Shown here: positions 8,086 through 15,970 of the stretch, piece after piece
Layout: every line of letters starts with the position of its first letter
How positions within the stretch are numbered: the first letter of the stretch is position 1
Virus record (IMG/VR): IMGVR_UViG_3300042321_001593
Span: 1 to 46,567 of that record
Reading direction: 5' to 3' (one strand)
Origin: a virus
DNA: 46,567 nt
Made by a program: the position numbers and the translations under genes
The notes under the pieces: generated by a model
Databases searched by the model: none
What the model was told of the DNA's origin: nothing
Seen by the model: only the letters and a program-made list of their open reading frames with translations

Positions 8086-8287
8086 GACCACCACGACGCT
8101 CGCTGACCGTTTGCACGCGCTCACCGCGCGCCACGGCGGCCACTGGACCCGCCACAAGAGCCCGGCGGGTGACGTGATCCGCCTGCACCTCGACACCGGC
8201 GACGTGCTCGCCGGCGCTGGCCCCACGACCGCCGACGCCGTCGCGGCGCTGGAGGCGAAGGCCGCCACCCTCACCGCCGCGAGCTGA
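8078..8287 (+). CDS. Small hypothetical protein (69 aa)
   Basis: ATG 8078 lies eight bases before the sigma-factor stop, in another frame. The protein (MSETTTTLADRLHALTARHG to AVAALEAKAATLTAAS) has a short central hairpin (DVIRLHLDTGDVLAGAG) between two helices. No family recognised. Its overlap with the sigma gene makes translational coupling likely. Confidence 0.6.
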   Translation: MSETTTTLADRLHALTARHGGHWTRHKSPAGDVIRLHLDTGDVLAGAGPTTADAVAALEAKAATLTAAS

Positions 8288-8291
8288 CCTC

Positions 8292-8873
8292 ATGCGCATC
8301 CCCTACGCTCTCCGCAACCTGCGCCACCGGCTCCGCGGCCTGCCGCAGGAGGCCTATCGCGTCGCCCGGCTCAAGGTGGCCGCCGAGCTCTCGTTCGTGC
8401 ACTTCACGGCGTGCGAACGTGGCGCGGATGGCGCTGTGCTGCTTGACGCGCTCGGCATCCCGCTCGCCTTCAATCGGCGCATCGACTACGGCGTCGTGTC
8501 GCGGCGGGTCGTCACCACCGCCGGCGTGAACTGGCTCGCGACAGCGTTCACGAACACGGTGGAGGCCGAGTCGCTCAACTGGCACGACGTCGGCACGGGC
8601 ACGACGGCCGAAGCGATCGGGCAGACGGCGCTCGTGACGCCCTACGGCGGCAGCCGCGCAAGCGGCACGCAGTCGACGCCGGGCTCGACCAACATCTACC
8701 AGTCTCAAGCGACGATCACGTTTGCCGGCACGTTCGCGGTCACCGAGCACGGGCTGTTTACCGCGTCGACCGCCGGCACGCTGTGGGACCGATCCCTGTT
8801 CTCGGCGATCAACGTGGTGAGCGCGGACAGTCTCCAGGCCACGCACCAGACCACCTTCCCGTCGGGCGGATAA
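8292..8873 (+). CDS. Virion structural protein, conserved phage family (193 aa)
   Basis: ATG 8292 follows five bases after the previous stop. A conserved phage structural pattern is clear: 'VVTTAGVNWLATAFTN', then 'WHDVGTGTTAEAIGQTALVT', then 'YQSQATITFAGTFAVTEHGL' and 'WDRSLFSAINVVSADSLQAT'. Proteins with this series of segments are common among siphophage tail or fibre genes. The N-terminal 40 residues are basic. It probably forms part of the tail tip or decorates the virion. Function within the virion is not known. Confidence 0.75.
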   Translation: MRIPYALRNLRHRLRGLPQEAYRVARLKVAAELSFVHFTACERGADGAVLLDALGIPLAFNRRIDYGVVSRRVVTTAGVNWLATAFTNTVEAESLNWHDVGTGTTAEAIGQTALVTPYGGSRASGTQSTPGSTNIYQSQATITFAGTFAVTEHGLFTASTAGTLWDRSLFSAINVVSADSLQATHQTTFPSGG

Positions 8874-8902
8874 CCGATGCCCGTCCTTCACGGAGTAGAC
8901 AC

Positions 8903-9331
8903 ATGGCGGTAAGCAAGTGGATCGCGGGCAGTCTTTCGACGGTGCTTGCATCAGAACTCAACTCGCTCGCCAACGACGCGGGCGTCGTGAGCGCCGCGCA
9001 ACCGCAGACGGCGCTCGACACCTACGCCGACTTTGAGCTTGTCTGCACACATGGCACGGCCCCCGTCGCGGACAAAACGTGGGACCTGTACCTCGTGCGA
9101 CAGCTCGACGGCACGAACTACGAGGATGCGAGCGCGTCGAGACCGCCGGCGAATGGATTCGCGGGTTCGTTCGTGTTGGATGCGGTCACGAGCGTCCAGC
9201 GTAAGGTGCTCCCCGGCATCCTGCTCCCGCCGTTCGCCTTCAAGCTCTTGCTCGTGAACAAGTCGGGACAGGCCGCGGCTGCGAGCGCGAACACGCTCAA
9301 GATGGAAACCTACAATATGCAGGTCATCTGA
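8903..9331 (+). CDS. Virion structural protein (142 aa)
   Basis: ATG 8903 has GGAG (8892-8895) upstream. The protein begins 'MAVSKWIAGSLSTVLASELN' and ends in a beta-rich half ('VLPGILLPPFAFKLLLVNKS'), a combination found in short structural proteins next to tail-fibre genes. It ends with a one-base overlap into the next gene. Likely a beta-sandwich accessory of the fibre; inference from position and strand pattern. Confidence 0.7.
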   Translation: MAVSKWIAGSLSTVLASELNSLANDAGVVSAAQPQTALDTYADFELVCTHGTAPVADKTWDLYLVRQLDGTNYEDASASRPPANGFAGSFVLDAVTSVQRKVLPGILLPPFAFKLLLVNKSGQAAAASANTLKMETYNMQVI

Positions 9332-9807
9332 TGCTCTACGTCATCGTGGACGCCCTCACGGGGCGCCAGCAGCGTGTGAGTACGGACGCGCTGTCTGTCG
9401 CCAACGCGAACGAAGCGTTAGTGCAGGTTGCCGGACTCAATGCGGAGCCTTCGTCCGCAGAGAAGAAGTGGGACGCGGCCACGCGGACGTATGTCAACGT
9501 CCCGACGTACGCGGGCGGCACCTACGCGCGCACGAAGCTCTCCCGTCGCGAATTTCGCAAACGGCTCGGGTCTGCGTGTCGCGTGGCGATCAACGTGCGC
9601 CTGAACACGCCGGCCGAGAACGCCGGCGCCGCGCAGATCATCGCGCAGTTGCAGGACATGAAGGATGAGCTGCTGTCGGTGAACGCGGTCGATGTCGAGC
9701 ACCCGACAACCATCGCGGCGGTCAACGCGCTGATGGCGCTTGGTTATCTCTCCGCTGAACTCGGCGCTGCGGCGCTGGTCCCGGCCACTGTCCCGGAAGA
9801 AGCGTAA
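9331..9807 (+). CDS. Fibre-associated protein sharing a domain with 4513-4842 (158 aa)
   Basis: ATG 9331 overlaps the previous stop. Residues 1-60 form a short beta-rich start ('MLYVIVDALTGRQQRVSTDA', 'KKWDAATRTYVNVPTY'). Residues about 68-152 resemble the small protein at 4513: LSR-x2-FR-x-RL, a helical middle, VDV-x2-P-x-T, and a Gly-turn followed by an alanine-rich helix. A chaperone or fibre-attachment function is possible. No enzyme signature is present. Confidence 0.7.
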   Translation: MLYVIVDALTGRQQRVSTDALSVANANEALVQVAGLNAEPSSAEKKWDAATRTYVNVPTYAGGTYARTKLSRREFRKRLGSACRVAINVRLNTPAENAGAAQIIAQLQDMKDELLSVNAVDVEHPTTIAAVNALMALGYLSAELGAAALVPATVPEEA

Positions 9808-9808
9808 C

Positions 9809-9931
9809 GTGCCGACGACAGCCACCGCTGCGGTGCTGGGCGTAATGCTCGGTGGCTGGCTCGTCGTCCTCGGCGTGTGGATCGTGGCGATGGCGTGGGC
9901 TGTGGACGACACACCGAAGGAGCAGCGCTAA
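9809..9931 (+). CDS. Tiny single-TM protein (40 aa)
   Basis: GTG 9809 follows one base after the previous stop and its TAA overlaps the next ATG. It is a nearly pure membrane segment (AAVLGVMLGGWLVVLGVWIV) with a short charged tail (DDTPKEQR). In a fibre operon such peptides may be membrane morons or lysis accessories. Coupling to both neighbours is the main reason for calling it. Confidence 0.55.
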   Translation: MPTTATAAVLGVMLGGWLVVLGVWIVAMAWAVDDTPKEQR

Positions 9932-10539
9932 TGCCGGGAATCATCGTCGCGGCAAAAGTGTGGCGCTGGACGCCGTGGGAGCGGTTCGACTATGACGCGA
10001 TCACTTACAGCCCGTATATGCAAATCGGCGGCATTGCGCCGTCGTATCGCGGCTCGCGCCTTAACCCGTACACAGACGGCACGGCTCCCAACACCGCGCA
10101 AAACGGGCGTGTCTTAAAGGGCCAGCAGCACCCTGATTTTCAGCCTCCGTACCGCGACACCACCAACACGGGCGGGGCTGACGGGACGGAAGGTGCGTTC
10201 CGGTTGGTAGACGTAAACAACAACCTGCCAAACGAGTTTACGAAGTGGACGCAGGAGTGGTTAGCCTTTCGGCAAACTGGTCGAGGGCGGCGCTTTCTTG
10301 AATGGGAGTGGCCGCGCTTGGTCAAAGCCGATGGGATGTGGCTTTCAACGGCAAACGACTGCGAACAGTATCGCGGTCGTCGCCCGATCTCGTGGAACTT
10401 GGATGCGTTCCTCCCCGGCAAGGGGTGGCACCGCGTCTATTCAGCGCGCAACATCGCAGTACCCACCACGAACGTGACATGGTACGGGCCGTTTGAGTTT
10501 CGGCAGATCAAGCCCGTTGACGGCGTGAGGGGACCGTGA
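9931..10539 (+). CDS. Tail-fibre-region protein of unknown fold (202 aa)
   Basis: ATG 9931 is coupled to the TM peptide. The protein is rich in Trp, Tyr, Asn and Pro ('VWRWTPWERFDYDAITYSPY', 'FLPGKGWHRVYSARN'), unlike its alanine-rich neighbours, and its DNA uses A/T at wobble positions more often (for example ttagcctttcggcaaactgg near 10261). This suggests acquisition from another genome, as is usual for host-range genes. No catalytic motif recognised. Confidence 0.65.
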   Translation: MPGIIVAAKVWRWTPWERFDYDAITYSPYMQIGGIAPSYRGSRLNPYTDGTAPNTAQNGRVLKGQQHPDFQPPYRDTTNTGGADGTEGAFRLVDVNNNLPNEFTKWTQEWLAFRQTGRGRRFLEWEWPRLVKADGMWLSTANDCEQYRGRRPISWNLDAFLPGKGWHRVYSARNIAVPTTNVTWYGPFEFRQIKPVDGVRGP

Positions 10540-11564
10540 ACCGCCGACTATGGACGCCGACTCAACTGCCGCGCACCTCGAATGTGTGGTGGTGGGATGC
10601 CTCTTTTGCGCCGTCGCTCACCTTCGGTTCTGGTGCAGCCGTGACGGGATGGCGCGATCGCCTACGCGGAGCAGTACTGGCAACGGTAGGAACGGCTCCG
10701 GTCCTCGCGCACGACAGCCGTGGCGCTCGCATTGTGTTTGATGCGACGGGTGGCTTTGTGTCTGCAGCCTCCTCCGGTACGCTGACAGACTTGTATAGCA
10801 TGACGGTGTGGGCGGTTGCCACCCTTAGCACAAGCGTGGGATCGACATTCTACAACCGCTTAGTGTCGTACTTCGGAGTGACCGGAGGAACCGACTACGC
10901 TACGGATGCCAGCTATATCCCAGTCCTCCTTTACAATGTCGCGGACGCCTTGCGGTCGTTCCGTACAGGGGATCGGGCATTTGCGGCTCCTATCACTCGT
11001 GGCGTCCCGTTCCTCGCGTCAAGCCGATTGATCCAAGAGAGCCAGCAGACGTACGCCGTGTCAGTCAACGGGAAACGAGGAGCACCTGAGTCGCTGTCAA
11101 GCGCTGCCATGACAAGCGGAGGGCGGTTCGGTATTGGCACTCGCGGCGATGCGTTTGACAGTTTTGCAACGTCTGACCCATGGGTCGGTGACATTCGCGA
11201 AGTCATCATCTACTCGGGTCGCGTCACGCCGCAGCTAGAGCAACGCGTCGAGGGATACCTTGCCGCCAAGTGGAACATTGCGCTGGCCTCTGGTCACCCG
11301 TATGCCTTTGCGCCGCCGACTATCGGGCCGCGCATGAACGCGGCCGGCGTCGCTTTTCGGCGCCTCGTACCGAGCAGCACGACGAGTAACACCGGCTGGA
11401 CACCGAGCAGCGGTACCGCGCACGCCGCGCTCGCCGCCGACGATGCGCTCTACGTTCGCGCCCTCACCAACGGTGCCACGTTGCGCGTAGGGCTCGGACA
11501 AGGCGAAGAGCAAGCAGCGGGGTACCTCGCCACACCCAATCCACGCCTCCCTATCATTCGCTGA
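10536..11564 (+). CDS. Lectin-like tail fibre protein (342 aa)
   Basis: GTG 10536 overlaps the previous stop by four bases. 'NVWWWDASFAPSLTFGSGAA' and 'GWRDRLRG' open a concanavalin/LamG-like domain, and residues about 215-250 ('VGDIREVIIYSGRVTPQLEQ' then 'YLAAKWNIAL') are its standard closing helix and strand. The remaining 90 residues form a small separate domain, perhaps a trimerising or attachment tip. Likely binds a host surface polysaccharide. The 5' part shares the lower-GC codon use of the gene before it. Confidence 0.7.
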   Translation: MNRRLWTPTQLPRTSNVWWWDASFAPSLTFGSGAAVTGWRDRLRGAVLATVGTAPVLAHDSRGARIVFDATGGFVSAASSGTLTDLYSMTVWAVATLSTSVGSTFYNRLVSYFGVTGGTDYATDASYIPVLLYNVADALRSFRTGDRAFAAPITRGVPFLASSRLIQESQQTYAVSVNGKRGAPESLSSAAMTSGGRFGIGTRGDAFDSFATSDPWVGDIREVIIYSGRVTPQLEQRVEGYLAAKWNIALASGHPYAFAPPTIGPRMNAAGVAFRRLVPSSTTSNTGWTPSSGTAHAALAADDALYVRALTNGATLRVGLGQGEEQAAGYLATPNPRLPIIR

Positions 11565-11573
11565 GGTCTGCAT

Positions 11574-12014
11574 ATGAGCTACACAAACGTTCCGATCACG
11601 CCTGGAACCGGCGCGAACGTCGCAGCCGACAATATCGGCGGCAACTTGTTCCAGAGGATGAAGCCGGCCGTCGGCGTGGAAAACAGTGCGGTCGATGTGA
11701 GCGACGAAAACCCGATGCCGATGAAGGCGATCGGCGAGCTCATCGAAGCGATCGAAGCGCAGCGCATGGCACTGCAGGCGCTCGTGCGCACGATCGGGCA
11801 GAGCTATCCCGACGTGGCGGGCCGCCTGCGCGTGGTGGTCGACTCGATCTCGGCGTCGCTGACGCTGGCGACGATCACGACGGTCGGCACCGTCACGACG
11901 GTGAGCACGCTGACCAACCAAACGCAGATCGGCGGTCTCGCCGCGACTGAGCAGATCCCCTCGCTGATGCGTCTCGGCGCAGACAGCGCACGCCGCAACA
12001 TCTCCGTTACCTGA
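11574..12014 (+). CDS. Phage structural protein (146 aa)
   Basis: ATG 11574 follows a nine-base gap. The protein starts 'MSYTNVPITPGTGANVAADN' and has a helix in the middle (AIGELIEAIEAQRMALQALV) followed by a Thr/Val/Ser strand region ('TLATITTVGTVTTVSTLTNQ'). This is a familiar layout of small phage proteins located near fibre genes. Probably a virion component; the exact role is unknown. Confidence 0.65.
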   Translation: MSYTNVPITPGTGANVAADNIGGNLFQRMKPAVGVENSAVDVSDENPMPMKAIGELIEAIEAQRMALQALVRTIGQSYPDVAGRLRVVVDSISASLTLATITTVGTVTTVSTLTNQTQIGGLAATEQIPSLMRLGADSARRNISVT

Positions 12015-12021
12015 GACGATC

Positions 12022-13464
12022 ATGGCTACGACGAACGGCAATCGCAAAGTGCTCGACCTCAAGCGGTGGGAGTTCTGTACGCCCGCCCCAACAGCGACCG
12101 TCGCGGGGGCGTTCATTGCGTCGTCGCGGCACTATCGCCAACAGCAGCTCTACGTCGCCAGCGCGACGGTGCAGTACCTCTACAACGCGCTGGAAGATGC
12201 GTGGACGCAGATTCCGTCGGGCGCATTGGCGGGCACGTTCGCCGTGGGCGCGTGTGGCACGGCCACCTCGGTCGGCCCCTCGGGCACGGCGACGGCGGGC
12301 ACGACCTCGACCATCACCACGAACCTGACGCTGGCCCGCGATCTGCGCGGCTACAGCATCCACATCACGGGTGGACCGAACGCTGGCGCGACACTGGCGA
12401 TCTCGTCAAACACGGTCGGCACGAACGCGGTCATCACCGTCCCGGTACAGGCGTCGGCGTTCACCACCTCGACCACGTATCGACTCCTCACGCCGCGCTG
12501 GTACGTCCTCAACGCCATCACGGCGTCTGGCACGACGACGGCGAACGTGTTCAAGTATTATGACTTTGCGCTGAATACGTGGGCCGCAGCCGAAACGGGC
12601 GCGACGGACGGTGTCGCCCCGGCGGCGGTGATCGGCACCGACTCCAAGTTGATCTCGACGCCGTCGTGGTTGGGGAGCGGGTATGTCGCCTTCGCCACTG
12701 GCACGGCCACGGCGGGCGGCGCATCGACGCTCACGAACAGCGCGAAGACGTGGACGACGAACCAGTGGACGAACTATCAGGTCCGCATCGTCTCGGGCAC
12801 GGGCGCAGGGCAGATCCGCACGATTGCGAGCAACACTGGCACGGCGCTTACGACATCGACAGCGTGGGCGACGCAGCCCGATGCCACGAGCGTGTACAAC
12901 ATCGAAGGGAACGACGACTTCCTGTACTATCTGGGGTCGAACGCCGTGACGCTGTACCGCTACAGCATCTCGGCGGGCACATGGACGACGCTGTCGCCGA
13001 CCGCCGCCCGTGCCGCTGCCCCGGCCGTGGGGATGTCGGCCCATTGGGTCTGGGAAGCGACCGACGCCGCGTGGACAAACGAGTCGGCCATCCTGAACGG
13101 GCGGTACATCTACTCATTCCGTGGTGGCGCTGGCGGCCTTCTCGACCGCTACGACATCGCGCTCAACACGTGGGCCAGCGCGCTGACGTACGCCCCCGCG
13201 ACCGAAGTGTTCGGCACGGGCAGCAAGTACGTCTACCGCAACGACAGCATCTACGCGCAGAAGGACGCCACGGGGCGCTGGCTCCGCTACAACGTCGTCA
13301 CGAGCGAGCAGGACGGGTGGTCGACGATGACGTACACGCAAGGCGCGGCCATCGCGGGCGACACGGCGTTCGACGTGCATTATTCCGACGGGGCCACCGA
13401 GATCGATTACGTGTACATGGTCCTCAACACCAGCACCGTGATGCTGCGCGCGATGGTGATCTGA
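12022..13464 (+). CDS. Kelch-like tail fibre protein with duplicated module (480 aa)
   Basis: ATG 12022. Kelch-type signatures recur: 'KYYDFALNTWAAAE' near 179, 'YRYSISAGTWTTLS' near 312, 'DRYDIALNTWASAL' near 376 and 'LRYNVVTSEQDGW' near 421, suggesting part of a beta-propeller. A second module is duplicated at about residues 88-157 and 226-296: both start GTATAG, contain Y-x-I/V-x-I-x-G and AG-x4-I-x-SNT, and end near T-x-Y. Such duplicated modules occur in phage fibres. It likely contributes to host recognition. It ends two bases before a small helical gene. Confidence 0.65.
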   Translation: MATTNGNRKVLDLKRWEFCTPAPTATVAGAFIASSRHYRQQQLYVASATVQYLYNALEDAWTQIPSGALAGTFAVGACGTATSVGPSGTATAGTTSTITTNLTLARDLRGYSIHITGGPNAGATLAISSNTVGTNAVITVPVQASAFTTSTTYRLLTPRWYVLNAITASGTTTANVFKYYDFALNTWAAAETGATDGVAPAAVIGTDSKLISTPSWLGSGYVAFATGTATAGGASTLTNSAKTWTTNQWTNYQVRIVSGTGAGQIRTIASNTGTALTTSTAWATQPDATSVYNIEGNDDFLYYLGSNAVTLYRYSISAGTWTTLSPTAARAAAPAVGMSAHWVWEATDAAWTNESAILNGRYIYSFRGGAGGLLDRYDIALNTWASALTYAPATEVFGTGSKYVYRNDSIYAQKDATGRWLRYNVVTSEQDGWSTMTYTQGAAIAGDTAFDVHYSDGATEIDYVYMVLNTSTVMLRAMVI

Positions 13465-13466
13465 CC

Positions 13467-13634
13467 ATGACGATCTCGCAGCTGGTCGAAATGGCGCGAA
13501 AGCGGCTCGTCCACTTGACGCAGCTTCGCGCCGCCGCGGAATCCCTCGGCGATGTGACGGCCGAGGCGACATTCGCCGCAGAGATTGGCGACACCGAGCT
13601 CACGCTCGCCTCGCTGCTGACGCTGTTGCCGTAG
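13467..13634 (+). CDS. Small helical protein (55 aa)
   Basis: ATG 13467 follows a two-base gap after the kelch-like gene and ends one base before the next start. The protein is two short helices (MTISQLVEMARKRLVHLTQL and ATFAAEIGDTELTLASLLTL). Its position and tight spacing support it. Small helical proteins like this often sit beside fibre genes; function unknown. Confidence 0.6.
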   Translation: MTISQLVEMARKRLVHLTQLRAAAESLGDVTAEATFAAEIGDTELTLASLLTLLP

Positions 13635-13635
13635 C

Positions 13636-14802
13636 GTGTCGCTCCTTCTCCTGCTCACGCACACCGACGGGTTGCTCCTCTCGATCTGGCAGGGCTCGAC
13701 GATCGTCGCGCAACGCTGGGTTCGGACGGCGCAACTCACGGCCAGCGACCAGACGTTCACGTTTGCGCTGACGGCCGGCGAGCGGGCGCTGATTGCCGAC
13801 GTGGACGCGCTCACGCTGTCGGGCGCGTGGTGGGGGACGACGGCGGCCAGCAGCGCGGACTGGGACGCGGCTGCCCTTGAGGTCATCGGGTCGAGCGGGA
13901 ACGTCCTGAGCGCCACGCTTTCCGTCGTGGCGCGCAAGACGGCCACCGGCGGGGTGACGTACACCGTCACGCTGACCGCCGCCGTCAGCGGAGTGGGCGG
14001 GCTGGTGCGCCGCCTGTCGCGGAGTTTCGCGGGGAGCGCGACGCCGGCCGGCGCCATTGCACGGCAGACGTCACGGACGATCGCCGCGTCGAGCACGGCG
14101 ACCGGCGCGCTGACGGTCATCCGCACGTTCGTGAGGTCGCTCACCGCCTCGCTCGCCGCCGCCGGCGCGCTCACGCGGTCCCTCACGAAGCCGCTCGCCG
14201 GAAGCATGGCCGCAACGGGCGCGCTGACGCGTCGGCTCACCCGCGCGCTCGCCGGGAGCGTGACCGCCGTCGGCACGCTGTCGGAGCGACTCAGTCGGAC
14301 GCTGGCGGCGGCCGTGACGGCCGCGGGCGCGCTGACGGCCACGAAGGTGGCCCTCCGCTCGTTCGCGGCGTCGGCGACTGCCGCGGGCGCGCTCACGCGA
14401 GAGGTCGGCAAGCCGCTCGCCTCGGCGTCGGCCGCCGCCGGTGCGATCCTCAAGGCCTCGTCCCGCGTGCTCGCGGGCAGTCTCACCGCCGCCGGATCGC
14501 TCGCCGACCGGCTGGCGCGCACGTTCGCCGCGTCGGTCGCGCCGACGGGGACCGTGGGCCGACAGCTCCGGCGCGCGCTCGCGGCCAGCGTGTCGGCCGT
14601 GGCTGCGCTCGCCGCCGCCGTCGGGAGCGTCGGGCCGGGGCTGATCCAGGCGGCGCTCACATGGACGGCGCGGCTCTTGGGCGACGTCACCAGCGTCGCG
14701 CGCTACACCGGCGACACGACCTCCCAGCCGCGGCACACCAGCGACGTCACCCAGCAGACGCGGCACACCGCGGACATCACCTACCGGAGCAACGATGGCT
14801 GA
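13636..14802 (+). CDS. Repeat-built fibre-region protein, eleven 18-20 aa repeats (388 aa)
   Basis: GTG 13636. Residues 1-120 form a beta-rich head. Residues about 124-325 consist of eleven tandem repeats with consensus RxLxRxLAxSxTAxGAL; the Gly of each GAL/GTL/GSL-like turn falls at 139, 157, 177, 195, 213, 231, 251, 269, 287 and 305 (the eleventh unit has Ala at 323), so the period is 18 with two units of 20. Each unit has basic, small and hydrophobic residues at fixed places. Residues 349-388 are a second array of four 10-residue units, each with an acidic-x-T turn (GDVT, GDTT, SDVT, ADIT) and arginine. It may form a long rod or a solenoid in the fibre. Function unknown. Confidence 0.75.
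   Translation: MSLLLLLTHTDGLLLSIWQGSTIVAQRWVRTAQLTASDQTFTFALTAGERALIADVDALTLSGAWWGTTAASSADWDAAALEVIGSSGNVLSATLSVVARKTATGGVTYTVTLTAAVSGVGGLVRRLSRSFAGSATPAGAIARQTSRTIAASSTATGALTVIRTFVRSLTASLAAAGALTRSLTKPLAGSMAATGALTRRLTRALAGSVTAVGTLSERLSRTLAAAVTAAGALTATKVALRSFAASATAAGALTREVGKPLASASAAAGAILKASSRVLAGSLTAAGSLADRLARTFAASVAPTGTVGRQLRRALAASVSAVAALAAAVGSVGPGLIQAALTWTARLLGDVTSVARYTGDTTSQPRHTSDVTQQTRHTADITYRSNDG
14005..14610 (+). repeat. Coding tandem repeat, eleven units of 54-60 bp
   Basis: The DNA encoding residues 124-325 of the protein at 13636. Units are diverged at nucleotide level but hold the motif RxLxRxLAxSxTAxGAL. Two units of 60 bp contain a two-codon insertion in the same place. Length change by recombination between units would keep the frame. 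Confidence 0.8.
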
Positions 14803-15160
14803 CAATCTCGACGACGAGCTGTTCCCCCATAACGACGATACCATCGTTGTGCGGCCAGTCGTGTTTCGTGCGAACCCCTCCACTGGGGTCGAGGAGACGA
14901 TCCCGCTCACCGGCCGTACCGACGGCGTGGCGTTCCTCTCCACGACCGAGGACATCAGCACCGCCACCGCGCTCTCTGGGTGCTCGATCTCGCTCGTCGA
15001 GATCGGGAGCACCGGGGTGTACACTGGCGTGATGGAAGGCAGCAACAAGGCCACGGCCCTGACGGCGACGCCCGACAACACGATTGTGTACCGCCACTTC
15101 CAGTTCGGCAGCGACTACCGCCGGGTCGTGTCGGTGATCTTCCGCAAGCGGCGCGTCTGA
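14795..15160 (+). CDS. Hypothetical structural protein (121 aa)
   Basis: ATG 14795 overlaps the end of the repeat protein by eight bases and its stop overlaps the next start by one. The protein begins with an acidic stretch (MADNLDDELFPHNDDT) and continues with beta-strand sequence ('VEIGSTGVYTGVMEGS', 'TIVYRHFQFGSDYRRVVSVI'). It looks like a small virion adaptor or decoration protein. No family recognised. Confidence 0.6.
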   Translation: MADNLDDELFPHNDDTIVVRPVVFRANPSTGVEETIPLTGRTDGVAFLSTTEDISTATALSGCSISLVEIGSTGVYTGVMEGSNKATALTATPDNTIVYRHFQFGSDYRRVVSVIFRKRRV

Positions 15161-15450
15161 TGGACAGCCGCGAAGTGCTGCTCACCGGCGACCGGCTGAC
15201 GCTCACGGTCGACTGTCCCGCCCCGGTCACGCGCGGCAGCGTGGACGTGTGCCTCTCCACGACGCGTGGCGGGCCACCGGTACACCCGACGCTGGCGCGC
15301 GCGTTGCTCGTGACCGACGGGACGATTCCGGCGCTCTCGCTGTTCACGAAGGATGTGCGGGCGACGTTTCCGCGGGGCGCGCGGGTGTGGCTGGTGGTGC
15401 GGTATGGGGGGCAGCTGCTGGCGAGCGGCGAGGTACGGGTGGTGGTATGA
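15160..15450 (+). CDS. Hypothetical protein, last gene of the rightward tail operon (96 aa)
   Basis: ATG 15160 overlaps the previous stop. The protein is mostly predicted strands ('EVLLTGDRLTLTVDCPAP', 'RVWLVVRYGGQLLASGEVRV'), like a small beta-sandwich. It is the final gene before the transcription direction reverses. Function unknown. Confidence 0.6.
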   Translation: MDSREVLLTGDRLTLTVDCPAPVTRGSVDVCLSTTRGGPPVHPTLARALLVTDGTIPALSLFTKDVRATFPRGARVWLVVRYGGQLLASGEVRVVV

Positions 15451-15458
15451 TCTGCATG

Positions 15459-15520
15459 AAAATCCGCCCATTTTATGCACGGGCTATGAACGTGCATAGA
15501 TGACGCGGCGCTGACGCCGC
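15459..15520. terminator. Hairpin cluster between converging transcription units
   Basis: Three inverted repeats lie in the 149-base gap between the last rightward gene and the leftward genes: GCAT(g)AAAAT paired with ATTTTATGC (15459-15479), TATGCACG with CGTGCATA (15474-15481 and 15491-15498), and GCGGCG-CTGA-CGCCGC (15505-15520). The first two share bases and so are alternatives. The position fits a bidirectional terminator or an operator. No strong T run. Confidence 0.45.
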
Positions 15521-15535
15521 CCCGTACCCTGCGGC

Positions 15536-15619
15536 ATGATCTACGTCCTCTGCCGGGATGCGCGCCAGGCGTATGCGCTGGCGCGGGTGTGGGTGGCGAT
15601 TACGGCTCCACCGCCTTGA
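15536..15619 (+). pseudogene. Truncated start of a small phage gene (27 codons)
   Basis: ATG 15536 opens 'MIYVLCRDARQAYALARVWV', which resembles the beginning of small phage proteins with an M-(I/N)-x-V-x-RDxRQAxA-x-AR start. The frame then runs into the end of the leftward membrane-protein gene and stops at 15619. It therefore looks like the 5' stub of a gene whose remainder was replaced when the leftward pair was inserted. The match is by memory of the pattern only. Confidence 0.4.
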
Positions 15620-15872
15620 CCTGCCACCCTTTCGATCCGAGATGCTCGGCGTACTGGCGATTCGCGAACATCGGAATGATCAGGATGCCGAGCCAGTGCA
15701 AGACGCTCCCGGTAACGACGGCCAGCACGACCCAGAGCAGTCCGATGCCCCACATTCCTTTGTACAGGTACCAGAAGGCGCCGAAGAAGAAGCACGGCCA
15801 TGACCAGCCCTGGTAAATGTCGTTGGTGAGCCCCGTGTTGGGTTGCACCATTGTGCCGACTTTGACTCCCAT
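15600..15872 (-). CDS. Small membrane protein, leftward (90 aa)
   Basis: Start chosen at 15872 on the minus strand because AAGGAG lies eight bases upstream; the longer frame to 15926 has no ribosome site. The protein has hydrophobic segments (WSWPCFFFGAFWYLYKGMWG and LLWVVLAVVTGSVLHWLGIL) and a C-terminal soluble tail (YAEHLGSKGWQVKAVEP), the layout of small DUF2628-like membrane proteins. In a prophage it would be expressed independently of the lytic operon, as a moron. Possible superinfection or host-fitness trait. Confidence 0.7.
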   Translation of the reverse strand: MGVKVGTMVQPNTGLTNDIYQGWSWPCFFFGAFWYLYKGMWGIGLLWVVLAVVTGSVLHWLGILIIPMFANRQYAEHLGSKGWQVKAVEP

Positions 15873-15929
15873 TCCCTGCACTCCTTGCCGGATTTCCGAC
15901 GGTGATGAAGTGGTGGTGATGCGCAAAGC

Positions 15930-15970
15930 CGGTCTGCGAAGCTCAACCTAGAACCCGTGTTCGCAGACCG
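15930..15970 (-). other. 11-bp perfect inverted repeat between leftward genes
   Basis: CGGTCTGCGAA (15930-15940) and TTCGCAGACCG (15960-15970) pair perfectly around a 19-base loop holding the stop codon of the upstream leftward gene. It could be a terminator or processing hairpin that lowers expression of the second gene. No T run follows on the minus strand. Confidence 0.55.

Noticed and set aside
14005-14610. CRISPR array
   Set aside because: The repeats are in a coding frame with amino-acid consensus and diverge in DNA; there are no constant repeats with unique spacers of equal size.
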